Shown piece by piece: positions 1-5,888 of a stretch of 7,177 nucleotides of DNA. Within the stretch, counting starts at the first letter, position 1. The number at the start of each line of letters is the position of its first letter. Origin of the DNA: an uncultured Pleurocapsa sp. (GTDB lineage: Bacteria > Cyanobacteriota > Cyanobacteriia > Cyanobacteriales > Xenococcaceae); the NCBI GenBank assembly GCA_937884735.1, contig CAKZYI010000432.1, positions 1 to 7,177 on the forward strand, in the 5' to 3' direction. A program made the translations under genes and the position numbers. The notes beneath the pieces are model-generated. The model had not been told where the DNA came from and did no database searches. It saw only the letters and a list, made by a program, of their open reading frames with translations.

Positions 1-636
1 GTAGTCAAATGCCTTAAACATTTCCTCTGGACTTAGCTGAAAACGAGACAGCAAATCTAAAGTATACTGAGAACCCAAGTCTTCACTAGCATCATCAGCA
101 TTACCAGCATTAACGTAAAGAGAACTCAAATCTCTCAGCTGAAACTTGGCACAGTTTGCCCCTGCCAACACCGCTGCATCGATTAATTGACGGGCTAGCT
201 CTAGGCTACCATTATGATTGTTGCCAATCTCGGCAATTATAAAACTGGGAGATTCGGCATCAATTTTAAAATCGCCAATCTGAATAACTTGCGATCGCTT
301 TGTAGCTACTGCAACCAGATGATGATTTTTATTGATTACAGGAACAAACTCAATTTTATCCGATAAATAAGATTGAATCTTTTCTGGTTCATCTCCATCA
401 AACGCATATTTGAAGTCTTTGTTGGCAACTTGAGAAACCGATTGATTGAGGTCGATGGTATTTTGACTAACTAACCAGCGTCTAAAATCGCCGTCGGTCA
501 TTACTCCTTCTAGTCTGCCAGATTCGGTAACAGAAAAAATTACTTTACTCTTGTTATCACTAATCTTTTTCAAAGCATTCATTACATTATCTTCAGAGAA
601 GACAATATATTTGGCTATATTTCGATCAATAAGCAT
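1..636 (-). CDS. neuB: Nonulosonate (N-acetylneuraminate-type) synthase with N-terminal CBS pair, partial at 3' end
   Basis: NeuB-family enzymes condense phosphoenolpyruvate with an N-acetyl-mannosamine-type sugar in the cytoplasm to give a nine-carbon sialic-acid-like sugar. The frame is open for 212 codons from ATG 636-634 to the window edge, so the C-terminal part, including the metal-binding histidines and any SAF domain, is not visible. Residues 1-113 look like a CBS pair: the first repeat carries GVMTDGDFR (44-52) and the second EFVPVINKNHHLVAVAT (96-112). The NeuB barrel starts near residue 130 with the family motif AEIGNNHNG (135-143) and KFQ (164-166). The start lies inside the end of the upstream cytidylyltransferase gene (11-bp overlap), which suggests translational coupling; a weak AGGT lies about 10 nt before the ATG. 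NeuB family assignment is firm. The exact sugar (neuraminic, legionaminic or other) cannot be told. CBS domains usually bind adenine nucleotides, so a regulatory role is inferred. Confidence 0.9.
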   Translation of the reverse strand, partial: MLIDRNIAKYIVFSEDNVMNALKKISDNKSKVIFSVTESGRLEGVMTDGDFRRWLVSQNTIDLNQSVSQVANKDFKYAFDGDEPEKIQSYLSDKIEFVPVINKNHHLVAVATKRSQVIQIGDFKIDAESPSFIIAEIGNNHNGSLELARQLIDAAVLAGANCAKFQLRDLSSLYVNAGNADDASEDLGSQYTLDLLSRFQLSPEEMFKAFDY

Positions 637-1315
637 TTACTTTTACCTGTTTTTTTAATAAGGATTCGGCAATTTCAAAATCGAGTAGAGAATCTATTTC
701 CCAGCTTGCTGCTTCGCTCATGGGAAACAAGGAAATTTTGCCTCCCAAACGATTATTTAATTCTTTTAATACCCAGGGTTTAAAAATATAAATAGAGCCA
801 TTTTCTACATACTGAGGCTGCATATCCTGACGACGCAGACGACGACGATAGTCGTAATTAATCGACTGGACTACATCATCAACTTCTTGCCATAAAAATC
901 TATGATTTGGCGATACAGACAATAAAGAATCGGCATTTTCAGTTGTAACTTTTTTAATCGCATTGTCAATATCTTCCGCCGTTCTTATAGGAGAAGTACA
1001 CTGCAAAAATACAACCAAGTTTATGTCAATATCTTTAGCTTCAATCTGCTCAACTGCGTGAATTAAAGCAGATTCAGAAGAGGCAGTATCATTAGCCAAT
1101 TGTTCGGGACGATCGATTATTTCTGCCCCATAATCTTTAGCAATTTCGGCAATTTCGTGATCGTCTGTAGACACATATACTTTATCTACCAGCTTTGCTT
1201 CTTTGGCACTCATAATTGAGTGAGCAATCAAGGGTAAATCAGCTAAGTTTCTAATATTTTTGCCAGGCAAACCTTTAGAACCACCGCGAGCAGGAATAAT
1301 AGTAATTATTGACAT
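626..1315 (-). CDS. neuA: CMP-nonulosonate (acylneuraminate) cytidylyltransferase
   Basis: This 229-residue protein has the length and motifs of a bacterial CMP-sialic acid synthetase, which activates a nonulosonic acid with CTP so that a glycosyltransferase can add it to a surface glycan. The nucleotide-binding loop IIPARGGSKGLPGKN is at residues 6-20, STDD at 49-52, LQCTSPIR at 104-111, the substrate-pocket stretch ENGSIYIF at 171-178, and the closing SWEIDSLLDFEIAE at 204-217. The ATG at 1315 puts the nucleotide loop right after the start, as is normal for the family. No strong ribosome-binding site is seen; a GAG lies about 12 nt upstream. The TGA stop at 628-626 lies inside the start of the synthase gene, so the two are almost certainly one unit and work on consecutive steps. 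NeuA, LegF and PseF are hard to separate by eye, so the sugar is unresolved. Confidence 0.93.
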   Translation of the reverse strand: MSIITIIPARGGSKGLPGKNIRNLADLPLIAHSIMSAKEAKLVDKVYVSTDDHEIAEIAKDYGAEIIDRPEQLANDTASSESALIHAVEQIEAKDIDINLVVFLQCTSPIRTAEDIDNAIKKVTTENADSLLSVSPNHRFLWQEVDDVVQSINYDYRRRLRRQDMQPQYVENGSIYIFKPWVLKELNNRLGGKISLFPMSEAASWEIDSLLDFEIAESLLKKQVKVNAY

Positions 1316-1316
1316 T

Positions 1317-1328
1317 AGAAATATTTCT
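1317..1328. repeat. 12-bp perfect palindrome next to the neuA start
   Basis: AGAAATATTTCT is a perfect 12-bp palindrome ending 2 bp before the neuA start codon, where a ribosome-binding site would be expected. It could be an operator or a small structure that limits translation initiation. It is AT-rich, so chance occurrence cannot be excluded. Confidence 0.3.
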
Positions 1329-1393
1329 CGGAATAAGATTTAATCTAAATTAATTTTTTCGCACAGTAATTATTTAAAATAGACTTCTGTTAG

Positions 1394-1421
1394 AGCGATA
1401 TTATTATCTAGTAGTATCGCT
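1394..1421 (-). other. Hairpin in the neuA leader
   Basis: Perfect 7-bp arms AGCGATA (1394-1400) and TATCGCT (1415-1421) enclose 14 nt; A-U and G-U pairs can extend the stem inward to about 11 bp. There is no T-run after the 3' arm on the minus strand, so it is not a standard terminator. If the -10 box at 1437-1432 is used, the hairpin would sit at the very 5' end of the neuA-neuB transcript, where it could protect the RNA or affect its start. Function is inferred. Confidence 0.4.
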
Positions 1422-1431
1422 TTGGTAGCAG

Positions 1432-1437
1432 ATTATA
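1432..1437 (-). promoter_or_regulatory. Possible -10 box for neuA-neuB
   Basis: The minus strand reads a perfect TATAAT at 1437-1432, giving a predicted start near 1425 and a leader of about 110 nt before the neuA ATG. No good -35 is found 16-18 nt upstream (the best is AGATAA), so if it works it would need an activator or an alternative sigma factor. The surrounding DNA is AT-rich, so a chance match is quite possible. Confidence 0.3.
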
Positions 1438-1485
1438 AAAACAAATTTTTGTTGTTATCTTGTAAAATTTGTCTTTTATTAGAGA

Positions 1486-1513
1486 AAATGCTTTTAGCCA
1501 CAATAGAGCATTT
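1486..1513 (-). other. Hairpin downstream of the pyruvyl transferase gene
   Basis: Perfect 7-bp arms AAATGCT (1486-1492) and AGCATTT (1507-1513), extendable by a G-U and an A-U pair, lie 36 nt past the pyruvyl transferase stop. On the minus strand the 3' arm is followed by TTCTC rather than a clean T-run, so it is at best a weak terminator or an RNA 3'-end stabiliser separating the export genes from neuA-neuB. Confidence 0.3.
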
Positions 1514-1548
1514 ATTTTTAATACGATCTGCTAGATATATGTCCACAG

Positions 1549-2898
1549 TCATACAGTTTGGTGAAATAGGTTTTTTGCGCTATTAGCAATTTCTGTTGAT
1601 ATTTGCCTATTGTGTAAGTAGCGAACATTTTGCCAAGTAAGTTTTGATAATTCCTCTGCACGTTGGCGAAGACGTTGACGAAGCTCATTTCCTTCTTTTA
1701 TGTAGGAATCAGTTAGCGCAACAATCGACTCTTTCTCTTCATGAAGCCTCAAAGCATCGAAAGTTGGAGCATCTAGACCTATTTGTTTTAGCAAAGCCTG
1801 AGTTTTATATGTGTTGGCTGTTAAAGTTACAATTGGAGTTCCTCCCGTCAAAGCTAAATTGCTAGGATGCCATCTGCCGCTGATATATGCACTAGCGTGA
1901 CCCAAAATATCTACTGCCTGCTGTGTCGGAGTTGATAGTGCAATTAAGGGTAAATTTAATTCTTTGGCAACGGGACGAAAGATTTTTTCATCAGTTTGGC
2001 ATGGAGCAGTTAAAACTACAGGGGCGATGTTTTGTAATGCTATACATAGTTCGATAAAGCCTGGAATGGGATCGTATTGTGGTCGATCTGGTCTTAAATA
2101 AATTGAACTTCCACCAACACAAATATATGGTTTTTGAGGATTGAATCCTACAGCAGAGTCAGGCCAAATGCTAAAGTAACCTTCTCGCTCAGCAACCGAT
2201 GACCAAACGGTCTTAGGCATTGGTCTATAAGTAAATGCTGCGTCTGCTGCTAATAAACTGTTATCCTCTCGAATGAAATTAGAGCATGCTTCAGCCGAAA
2301 GTGGCTCACGAAAAACAACATCATCTAACATTGGATAAATACAAGAGACCATTTCAGCCATGATAGGATCGTGAACATCCGCTGTATGATTGACTAAAAT
2401 GCAAGGCTTATTAAAATGCCTTTTAGCAAGATAGGCAACGAAAAGCATCATGCGACCTTTTCTTTGTCGGTCATAAATACTTCCTTCTCCATTAATCACG
2501 ACTAGATCGCATTTTTTTAAGCATTGAATTTCAGTCTGAAGAATTTCCCCTGCGATTGCTTTTTGAGCAAAAGGTTCGAATTCAGACAAATTTTCAGGAA
2601 TCATATCTCTTTTCCCAGAAATTTTGTTCCAATTAGGTTGAACTAACTGACGCCTAAAATATTGAATAGCACTATGACCTTTAGGTATAGACTGAACTAT
2701 AGAATCAGAGTATTTGCCTACAAGACGTAGTTTTTTATTGGGTATATATTTATCTCCTGTTTGCATAGATGATAAATACAAGGTGTCGCTGATTTCATAA
2801 CCAGACTCCAAAATCATTTTTTTGAAGGCTTTGGTAGTAGCACGACATCCCCAATTGGAACAGTCTGAAGTATCATTAACGAAATATACCTTATTCAT
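1549..2898 (-). CDS. Polysaccharide pyruvyl transferase family protein
   Basis: The product is 449 residues from ATG 2898-2896. Proteins of this family (CsaB/WcaK/ExoV-like, PF04230) transfer pyruvate from phosphoenolpyruvate to a sugar of a cell-surface glycan, usually as a ketal. Family-like stretches are VINGEGSIYD (134-143), the strand and helix around CILVNHTADVHDP (166-178), YICVGGSSIYLR (258-269), and the C-terminal SGRWHPSNLAL (340-350) followed by GGTPIV, which resembles the conserved S-x-R-x-H region. An in-frame TTG at 2907 would add three residues (MNN); the ATG is preferred although neither has a clear Shine-Dalgarno sequence. The gene begins 43 bp after the Wzt C-terminal segment and is probably cotranscribed with the exporter. 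Family assignment is good. Pyruvylation of the exported glycan is inferred from context, and some family members have other roles. Confidence 0.85.
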   Translation of the reverse strand: MNKVYFVNDTSDCSNWGCRATTKAFKKMILESGYEISDTLYLSSMQTGDKYIPNKKLRLVGKYSDSIVQSIPKGHSAIQYFRRQLVQPNWNKISGKRDMIPENLSEFEPFAQKAIAGEILQTEIQCLKKCDLVVINGEGSIYDRQRKGRMMLFVAYLAKRHFNKPCILVNHTADVHDPIMAEMVSCIYPMLDDVVFREPLSAEACSNFIREDNSLLAADAAFTYRPMPKTVWSSVAEREGYFSIWPDSAVGFNPQKPYICVGGSSIYLRPDRPQYDPIPGFIELCIALQNIAPVVLTAPCQTDEKIFRPVAKELNLPLIALSTPTQQAVDILGHASAYISGRWHPSNLALTGGTPIVTLTANTYKTQALLKQIGLDAPTFDALRLHEEKESIVALTDSYIKEGNELRQRLRQRAEELSKLTWQNVRYLHNRQISTEIANSAKNLFHQTV

Positions 2899-2941
2899 AT
2901 TATTCAAAAAAGTTTGACTAGTAATTTAAGCAAGAATATTT

Positions 2942-3295
2942 TTAATTACTTATTTCCCAAGAATGGGGTTGATAAAAGGCATTTTTAAAATTTGCAGCAT
3001 CTCCTTTCACGACAAATCGAAAGGATTCCACAGTGTCTAAAATATAGTTAGAACCTTTTCTAATATTGAGATTCATTGTATATATTCCAGGCTTTAAACC
3101 TATATAGGGCATGGTTAAATGAATTTTATGTTTTCCAGAATCTATATTGAATGTCTGGAGGTCAAGATAGCTGCTCAAAAATAGTACGGTTTCACCTTCT
3201 CCACCTATTTCTTTTATTTCTGCTCTGACACTAATATCTTGGAATTTCTTGTGAGCTTTAAAGCCAACTATACAATCAGCAAACTTAACTGTAGT
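2942..3295 (-). pseudogene. Detached C-terminal glycan-binding domain of the Wzt ATPase
   Basis: Immediately after the two stop codons that end the ATPase, the same reading frame stays open for 117 codons to a TAA at 2944-2942. The conceptual product resembles the end of the beta-sandwich domain at the C-terminus of Wzt-type ATPases: a segment beginning VKFADCIVGFKAHKKFQD, then TMPYIGLKPGIYTMNLNI, then FRFVVKGD and the terminal FYQPHSWEI. Read through the two stops, the combined protein would be about 426 residues, a normal length for a Wzt carrying this domain. There is no good start: the first usable codon is TTG 3178-3176, already past about 39 codons of the domain and with an AAGGTG about 14 nt upstream (too far), and the first ATG is 3112-3110. 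It is therefore more likely an untranslated remnant than a separate subunit. The downstream pyruvyl transferase begins 43 bp later. Confidence 0.75.
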
Positions 3296-3298
3296 TTA

Positions 3299-4222
3299 TT
3301 ACTCAACATCATTGCCTTCTCGATCTTGAAAACAGATACTAAGTAAATCTATTCCGCTACTTTCGGCTGAATCTTTTTCTGGTATTGATATTGAGCCTGT
3401 CGCAGTTAATTTGCCATTGATAAATAGATCTTCTTCGTATTTTTGAATAATTTTTTCTGGACTACCAGTAGCAAGTGTACGACCCTTTTGAAGATAAACA
3501 GCAGAAGTAGATACGGCTAAAATTGCCATAGAATTGTGACTGACAAAAATAAAAGATGTGCCTTTTTCTCTTAACTTGGCTAATCTACGAATACATTTGC
3601 CTCTGAATTTAACATCACCAACAGCCAAAACTTCATCAATCAGCAGTATTTCTGGTTCGGTATGAATAGCACTAGCAAAACCCAAACGTGCAGCCATACC
3701 AGAGCTATATGTTTGCACGGGTGCATCGATCGCATCACCGATCTCGGCAAACTCCACTACATCATCAAAACGTTCATCAATTTCTTGAGTAGACAAACCC
3801 AAGATTGACATATTGGCATAGATGTTTTCTCTGCCAGTCAAGATAGGATTAAAACCTGCACCAAGGGCAATTAAAGGGGCAACTCTACCTGTCACTTTTA
3901 CCGTACCGAGGTCGGGCTTAATTAAACCTGCAATAATGCGTAAAAGAGTAGATTTACCACTACCGTTTTTGCCGACTAAGCCTAGTGATTCGCCTTTTTT
4001 AAGTTGGAAACTAACGTTGTCTAATGCCCAGAATTCCTTTGTTCTAAGGCGATCGCTTTTTCTTTTAATACCAGTCAAATCGCCAGCAATATCTTGCACT
4101 CCATAAAGTAAGGAACGTTTGAGATCGCGACAAAACTTTTTGGATACTCCTTCGACAGAAAGAACCACTTCACTATTATCTGAATCGGGTTCAGCAACTT
4201 TTTCTGGGGTAATATTAATCAT
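3299..4222 (-). CDS. wzt: ABC transporter ATPase for polysaccharide export (Wzt/TagH type), truncated after the nucleotide-binding domain
   Basis: This 307-residue ATPase powers export of a lipid-linked or finished surface polysaccharide through the neighbouring permease at the cytoplasmic membrane. All catalytic elements are present: Walker A GKNGSGKST (84-92), signature YSSGM (172-176), Walker B EILLIDE (191-197) and the switch histidine in FVSHN (H229). The N-terminal stretch VSKKFCRDLKRSLLYGVQD is characteristic of O-antigen-type exporters. After about residue 265 the protein enters a linker and the first strand of a C-terminal domain (IDLLSICFQDREGNDVE), then ends at TAA 3301-3299, followed at once by a second in-frame TAA 3298-3296. 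The rest of the domain continues in the same frame. The gene starts 3 bp after the permease stop, so coupling is likely; no Shine-Dalgarno sequence is visible. The NBD alone could still work, as in KpsT-like exporters that lack this domain. Confidence 0.92.
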   Translation of the reverse strand: MINITPEKVAEPDSDNSEVVLSVEGVSKKFCRDLKRSLLYGVQDIAGDLTGIKRKSDRLRTKEFWALDNVSFQLKKGESLGLVGKNGSGKSTLLRIIAGLIKPDLGTVKVTGRVAPLIALGAGFNPILTGRENIYANMSILGLSTQEIDERFDDVVEFAEIGDAIDAPVQTYSSGMAARLGFASAIHTEPEILLIDEVLAVGDVKFRGKCIRRLAKLREKGTSFIFVSHNSMAILAVSTSAVYLQKGRTLATGSPEKIIQKYEEDLFINGKLTATGSISIPEKDSAESSGIDLLSICFQDREGNDVE

Positions 4223-4225
4223 TTT

Positions 4226-5104
4226 TTATGAACTAATTCTCTCTACTACATAAGGAATCGAAACGCGATAAATAATCCAAGCTACAAACAAGCCCACAAG
4301 ACTAAAAATACTGGCAATCCAAAAAGCTGTCGGATCGGATACTATGCCTGTAGTAGCTAATTCCCTAGTCGTAACCAATAAAGGAGTTACAGGATTGAAC
4401 TTAACAATTGCGCCAAATAAGCCACTCGTAGGTATGGGATAGACTACAGGGGTGATAAACAGCCAGAAACCAGTTAGTAAAGCAACTGCTCTGGAAATGT
4501 CCTGATACAAGGCTCCCATGGGTGCAAGAATTAAACCAATAAAAGTTCCCAGTGCAATCAAGTGAATCAAAGCTACTGGTGCTAATATTATGCTGGCAGT
4601 AACAGGCATTTTAAACCAGATAAATAGGGCGACAATCAAAATTAGCTTGATGCCAAAATTAAAAAATACTTCCCCTAGTTTGCTCAATATTATTGCTTCG
4701 CGAGGAAAATTAATCCTTGCCAGCATTGCTTTCCCTGTGGCAACTCCTTGCATGGGTGCATTGAGAGCTTCAATAAAGGTTTGCCACAAAGTCATGCTAA
4801 ACATGACATAAGCAGGATAGGGCAAGTCTGTCGTACCGATATTAACAATCCCGTTGTTTTTTGCCATGGTAAATCCCGCAGCCGTAACTACTGCTGGAAT
4901 GATTGCCCAGAAAAAACCTAAAAATGACTGACGATACTTTGCACTAATATCTCTAACTAACAATCGCCAGGCTAGTTCTCTCGAAGCTAGTAGATCTCGC
5001 TGCATTTCCCAGAGCATTCTTGTTGGATGCCGAAGCAAACTTTCTGGGGTATATGTAACCTTTTGCCGATGACGACGATACTTTTCTTTAGTTGATCTAC
5101 TCAT
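4226..5104 (-). CDS. wzm: ABC-2 type polysaccharide export permease (Wzm/TagG type)
   Basis: The product is a 292-residue integral membrane protein that forms the export channel for the glycan with the ATPase encoded just downstream. A polar cytoplasmic N-terminus of about 50 residues precedes the family motif RDISAKYRQSFLGFFWAII (51-69), which leads into the first membrane span. Hydrophobic segments lie roughly at 61-80, 97-112, 148-163, 168-190, 204-222 and 261-279, the six-span pattern of ABC-2 exporters. FNPVTPLL (236-243) before the last span is also typical. The chosen start is ATG 5104-5102, with a GAG 5 nt upstream. An in-frame TTG at 5134-5132 would add ten residues but has no ribosome-binding site. 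It is the first gene of the minus-strand export unit, with a 784-bp spacer upstream. Assignment to the polysaccharide exporter family is firm; the actual substrate is inferred from neighbouring genes. Confidence 0.92.
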   Translation of the reverse strand: MSRSTKEKYRRHRQKVTYTPESLLRHPTRMLWEMQRDLLASRELAWRLLVRDISAKYRQSFLGFFWAIIPAVVTAAGFTMAKNNGIVNIGTTDLPYPAYVMFSMTLWQTFIEALNAPMQGVATGKAMLARINFPREAIILSKLGEVFFNFGIKLILIVALFIWFKMPVTASIILAPVALIHLIALGTFIGLILAPMGALYQDISRAVALLTGFWLFITPVVYPIPTSGLFGAIVKFNPVTPLLVTTRELATTGIVSDPTAFWIASIFSLVGLFVAWIIYRVSIPYVVERISS

Positions 5105-5354
5105 AGCTCGACTATTTATAATTGGCAATGCCAAAAAATTAATGTAACTAAAAATAAGAGTTAAGCGTAATTGCTATTGTATTTTTGGAGAATCTTAGTT
5201 TTTACTTAGATAGCTATATTTTGATATTGACTTAAAGATGTTTAACTAACAATCGCTGCTAGTCTATCAGTGAAAAATACTAAAAGACCTCGTGATAAAC
5301 ACTGAAATTAGAGCATATTAATATCTTTTCCCAACTAAAGATAAGGCGATCGCG

Positions 5355-5382
5355 TTTATATACACTATCTATAAATACTCAA
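5355..5382 (-). promoter_or_regulatory. Possible sigma70-type promoter of the export operon
   Basis: On the minus strand TTGAGT (5382-5377) and TATAAA (5360-5355) are 16 bp apart, close to the TTGACA/TATAAT consensus. The predicted start near 5348 falls in the HIP1 octamer and would leave a leader of roughly 240 nt before the permease ATG at 5104. This is the best match noticed in the spacer for the minus strand, but AT-rich DNA gives many such matches. Confidence 0.35.
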
Positions 5383-5505
5383 ACCTATACAGATAAAAAT
5401 ATTGAACCAATTTTGCTTAAGCAGATCGAATTTATTTTTCCATCATCTTATTTGTTTGTTTAAAAAATCTAGTTGATATTTCTTGATAATTCGAAACTAA
5501 AAAAT

Positions 5506-5520
5506 AGTATTTTAAATACT
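5506..5520. repeat. 15-bp palindrome in the intergenic region
   Basis: Arms AGTATTT and AAATACT surround a single central T. It lies about 55 bp before the orphan terminator. The symmetry fits a dimeric regulator site, but no neighbouring copy supports this, and AT-rich palindromes are common. Confidence 0.3.
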
Positions 5521-5574
5521 TTATTCTCCTTACAAACACTGATGTGCTATTTCAATGTATTCAGTAATTTCAAC

Positions 5575-5605
5575 AAGCCAAGCAATAAACATGCTTGGTT
5601 TTTTT
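5575..5605 (+). terminator. Strong intrinsic terminator with no gene upstream
   Basis: The perfect 7-bp arms CCAAGCA (5578-5584) and TGCTTGG (5592-5598) enclose a 7-nt loop and are followed by seven T (5599-5605). Pairing of the preceding AAG with the first T residues can extend the stem to about 10 bp. On the minus strand the hairpin is not followed by a T-run, so it acts on plus-strand transcription. No plus-strand gene is visible between 5105 and this point, which points to an unannotated short transcript. Confidence 0.75.
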
Positions 5606-5634
5606 ATCTTAAATCTTGGTTTCAATACTAATTA

Positions 5635-5654
5635 TTTGGATAGTAACATCCAAA
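5635..5654. other. Second intergenic hairpin
   Basis: Perfect 7-bp arms TTTGGAT (5635-5641) and ATCCAAA (5648-5654) enclose a 6-nt loop, 29 bp after the terminator. Neither strand has a T-run after the 3' arm, so it is not a standard terminator. It could be an RNA structure or a protein-binding site; nothing decides between them. Confidence 0.4.
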
Positions 5655-5771
5655 AAAACTGCTTATATCAACTATTTAAGTTTATCTTCATCTAAAAGAA
5701 ACACAGAATTTACAATTATATTACGGTTTTTATTTTGTAACAGGATTAACTTAGATATTAAGACAGCAGTA

Positions 5772-5837
5772 AAAATACGTAAGCGATAACTACTACTTAA
5801 AAAATATCTCTTAAAAAATATCAGTCTTAAGTATTTT
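5772..5837. repeat. Inverted repeat enclosing a tandem 13-bp direct repeat, upstream of the LamG-dehydrogenase gene
   Basis: AAAATACGTAAG (5772-5783) and CTTAAGTATTTT (5826-5837) are inverted copies matching at 11 of 12 positions. Between them CTTAAAAAATATC occurs twice at a 14-bp period (5796-5808 and 5810-5822). The block ends 51 bp before the ATG at 5889, so it lies in the promoter or 5' leader of that gene. It could be a cluster of regulator sites or a leader RNA structure; function is inferred. Confidence 0.5.
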
Positions 5838-5888
5838 CAGCTAGTCTAAAAAATTTTATAAATCACTTTTTTAAAAACATAAAATAAT

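Larger units (their letters stand above)
5105..5888. other. Long intergenic region without a convincing gene
   Basis: These 784 bp between the divergent permease and LamG-dehydrogenase genes are very AT-rich and hold no open frame with coding character on either strand. Contents that can be supported are: a possible minus-strand promoter at 5355-5382 for the export operon, a HIP1 octamer at 5346-5353, short perfect palindromes at 5315-5324 (ATATTAATAT), 5414-5423 (TGCTTAAGCA) and 5506-5520, a strong plus-strand terminator at 5575-5605, a second hairpin at 5635-5654, and a direct-plus-inverted repeat cluster at 5772-5837. The number of hairpins and the terminator suggest transcribed RNA, perhaps a small RNA, rather than inert spacer. 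Confidence 0.7.

Noticed and set aside
1644..1865. Plus-strand open frame of 73 codons
   Set aside because: Lies antisense inside the pyruvyl transferase gene, shows no recognisable motif and is explained as a shadow of that gene.
2942..3178. A separate 78-residue gene starting at TTG 3178
   Set aside because: Its sequence is the end of a Wzt C-terminal domain whose earlier strands lie upstream in the same frame, so the TTG is an internal leucine codon; its possible AAGGTG is about 14 nt away, too far for a normal start.
3285..3310. Frameshift as the cause of the broken ATPase
   Set aside because: The parts before and after the break are in the same frame, so a single insertion or deletion not divisible by three cannot explain it; nonsense codons or an in-frame change fit better.
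3822..4106. Plus-strand open frame of 94 codons
   Set aside because: Antisense to the highly conserved Walker A region of the ATPase; the composition is that of a shadow frame.
4590..4811. Plus-strand open frame of 73 codons
   Set aside because: Antisense to the permease membrane segments with no motif or initiation signal.
5546..5628. Small plus-strand frame of 29 codons running through the terminator
   Set aside because: No ribosome-binding site, no coding character, and the terminator hairpin falls within it.
5709..5736. Promoter-like TTTACA with TATTTT 16 bp downstream for the LamG-dehydrogenase gene
   Set aside because: The -10 match is poor and such pairs are frequent in AT-rich DNA; not strong enough to list as a feature.
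5772..5837. CRISPR array
   Set aside because: The 13-bp repeats have essentially no spacer (14-bp period), only two exact copies exist and no cas gene is nearby.
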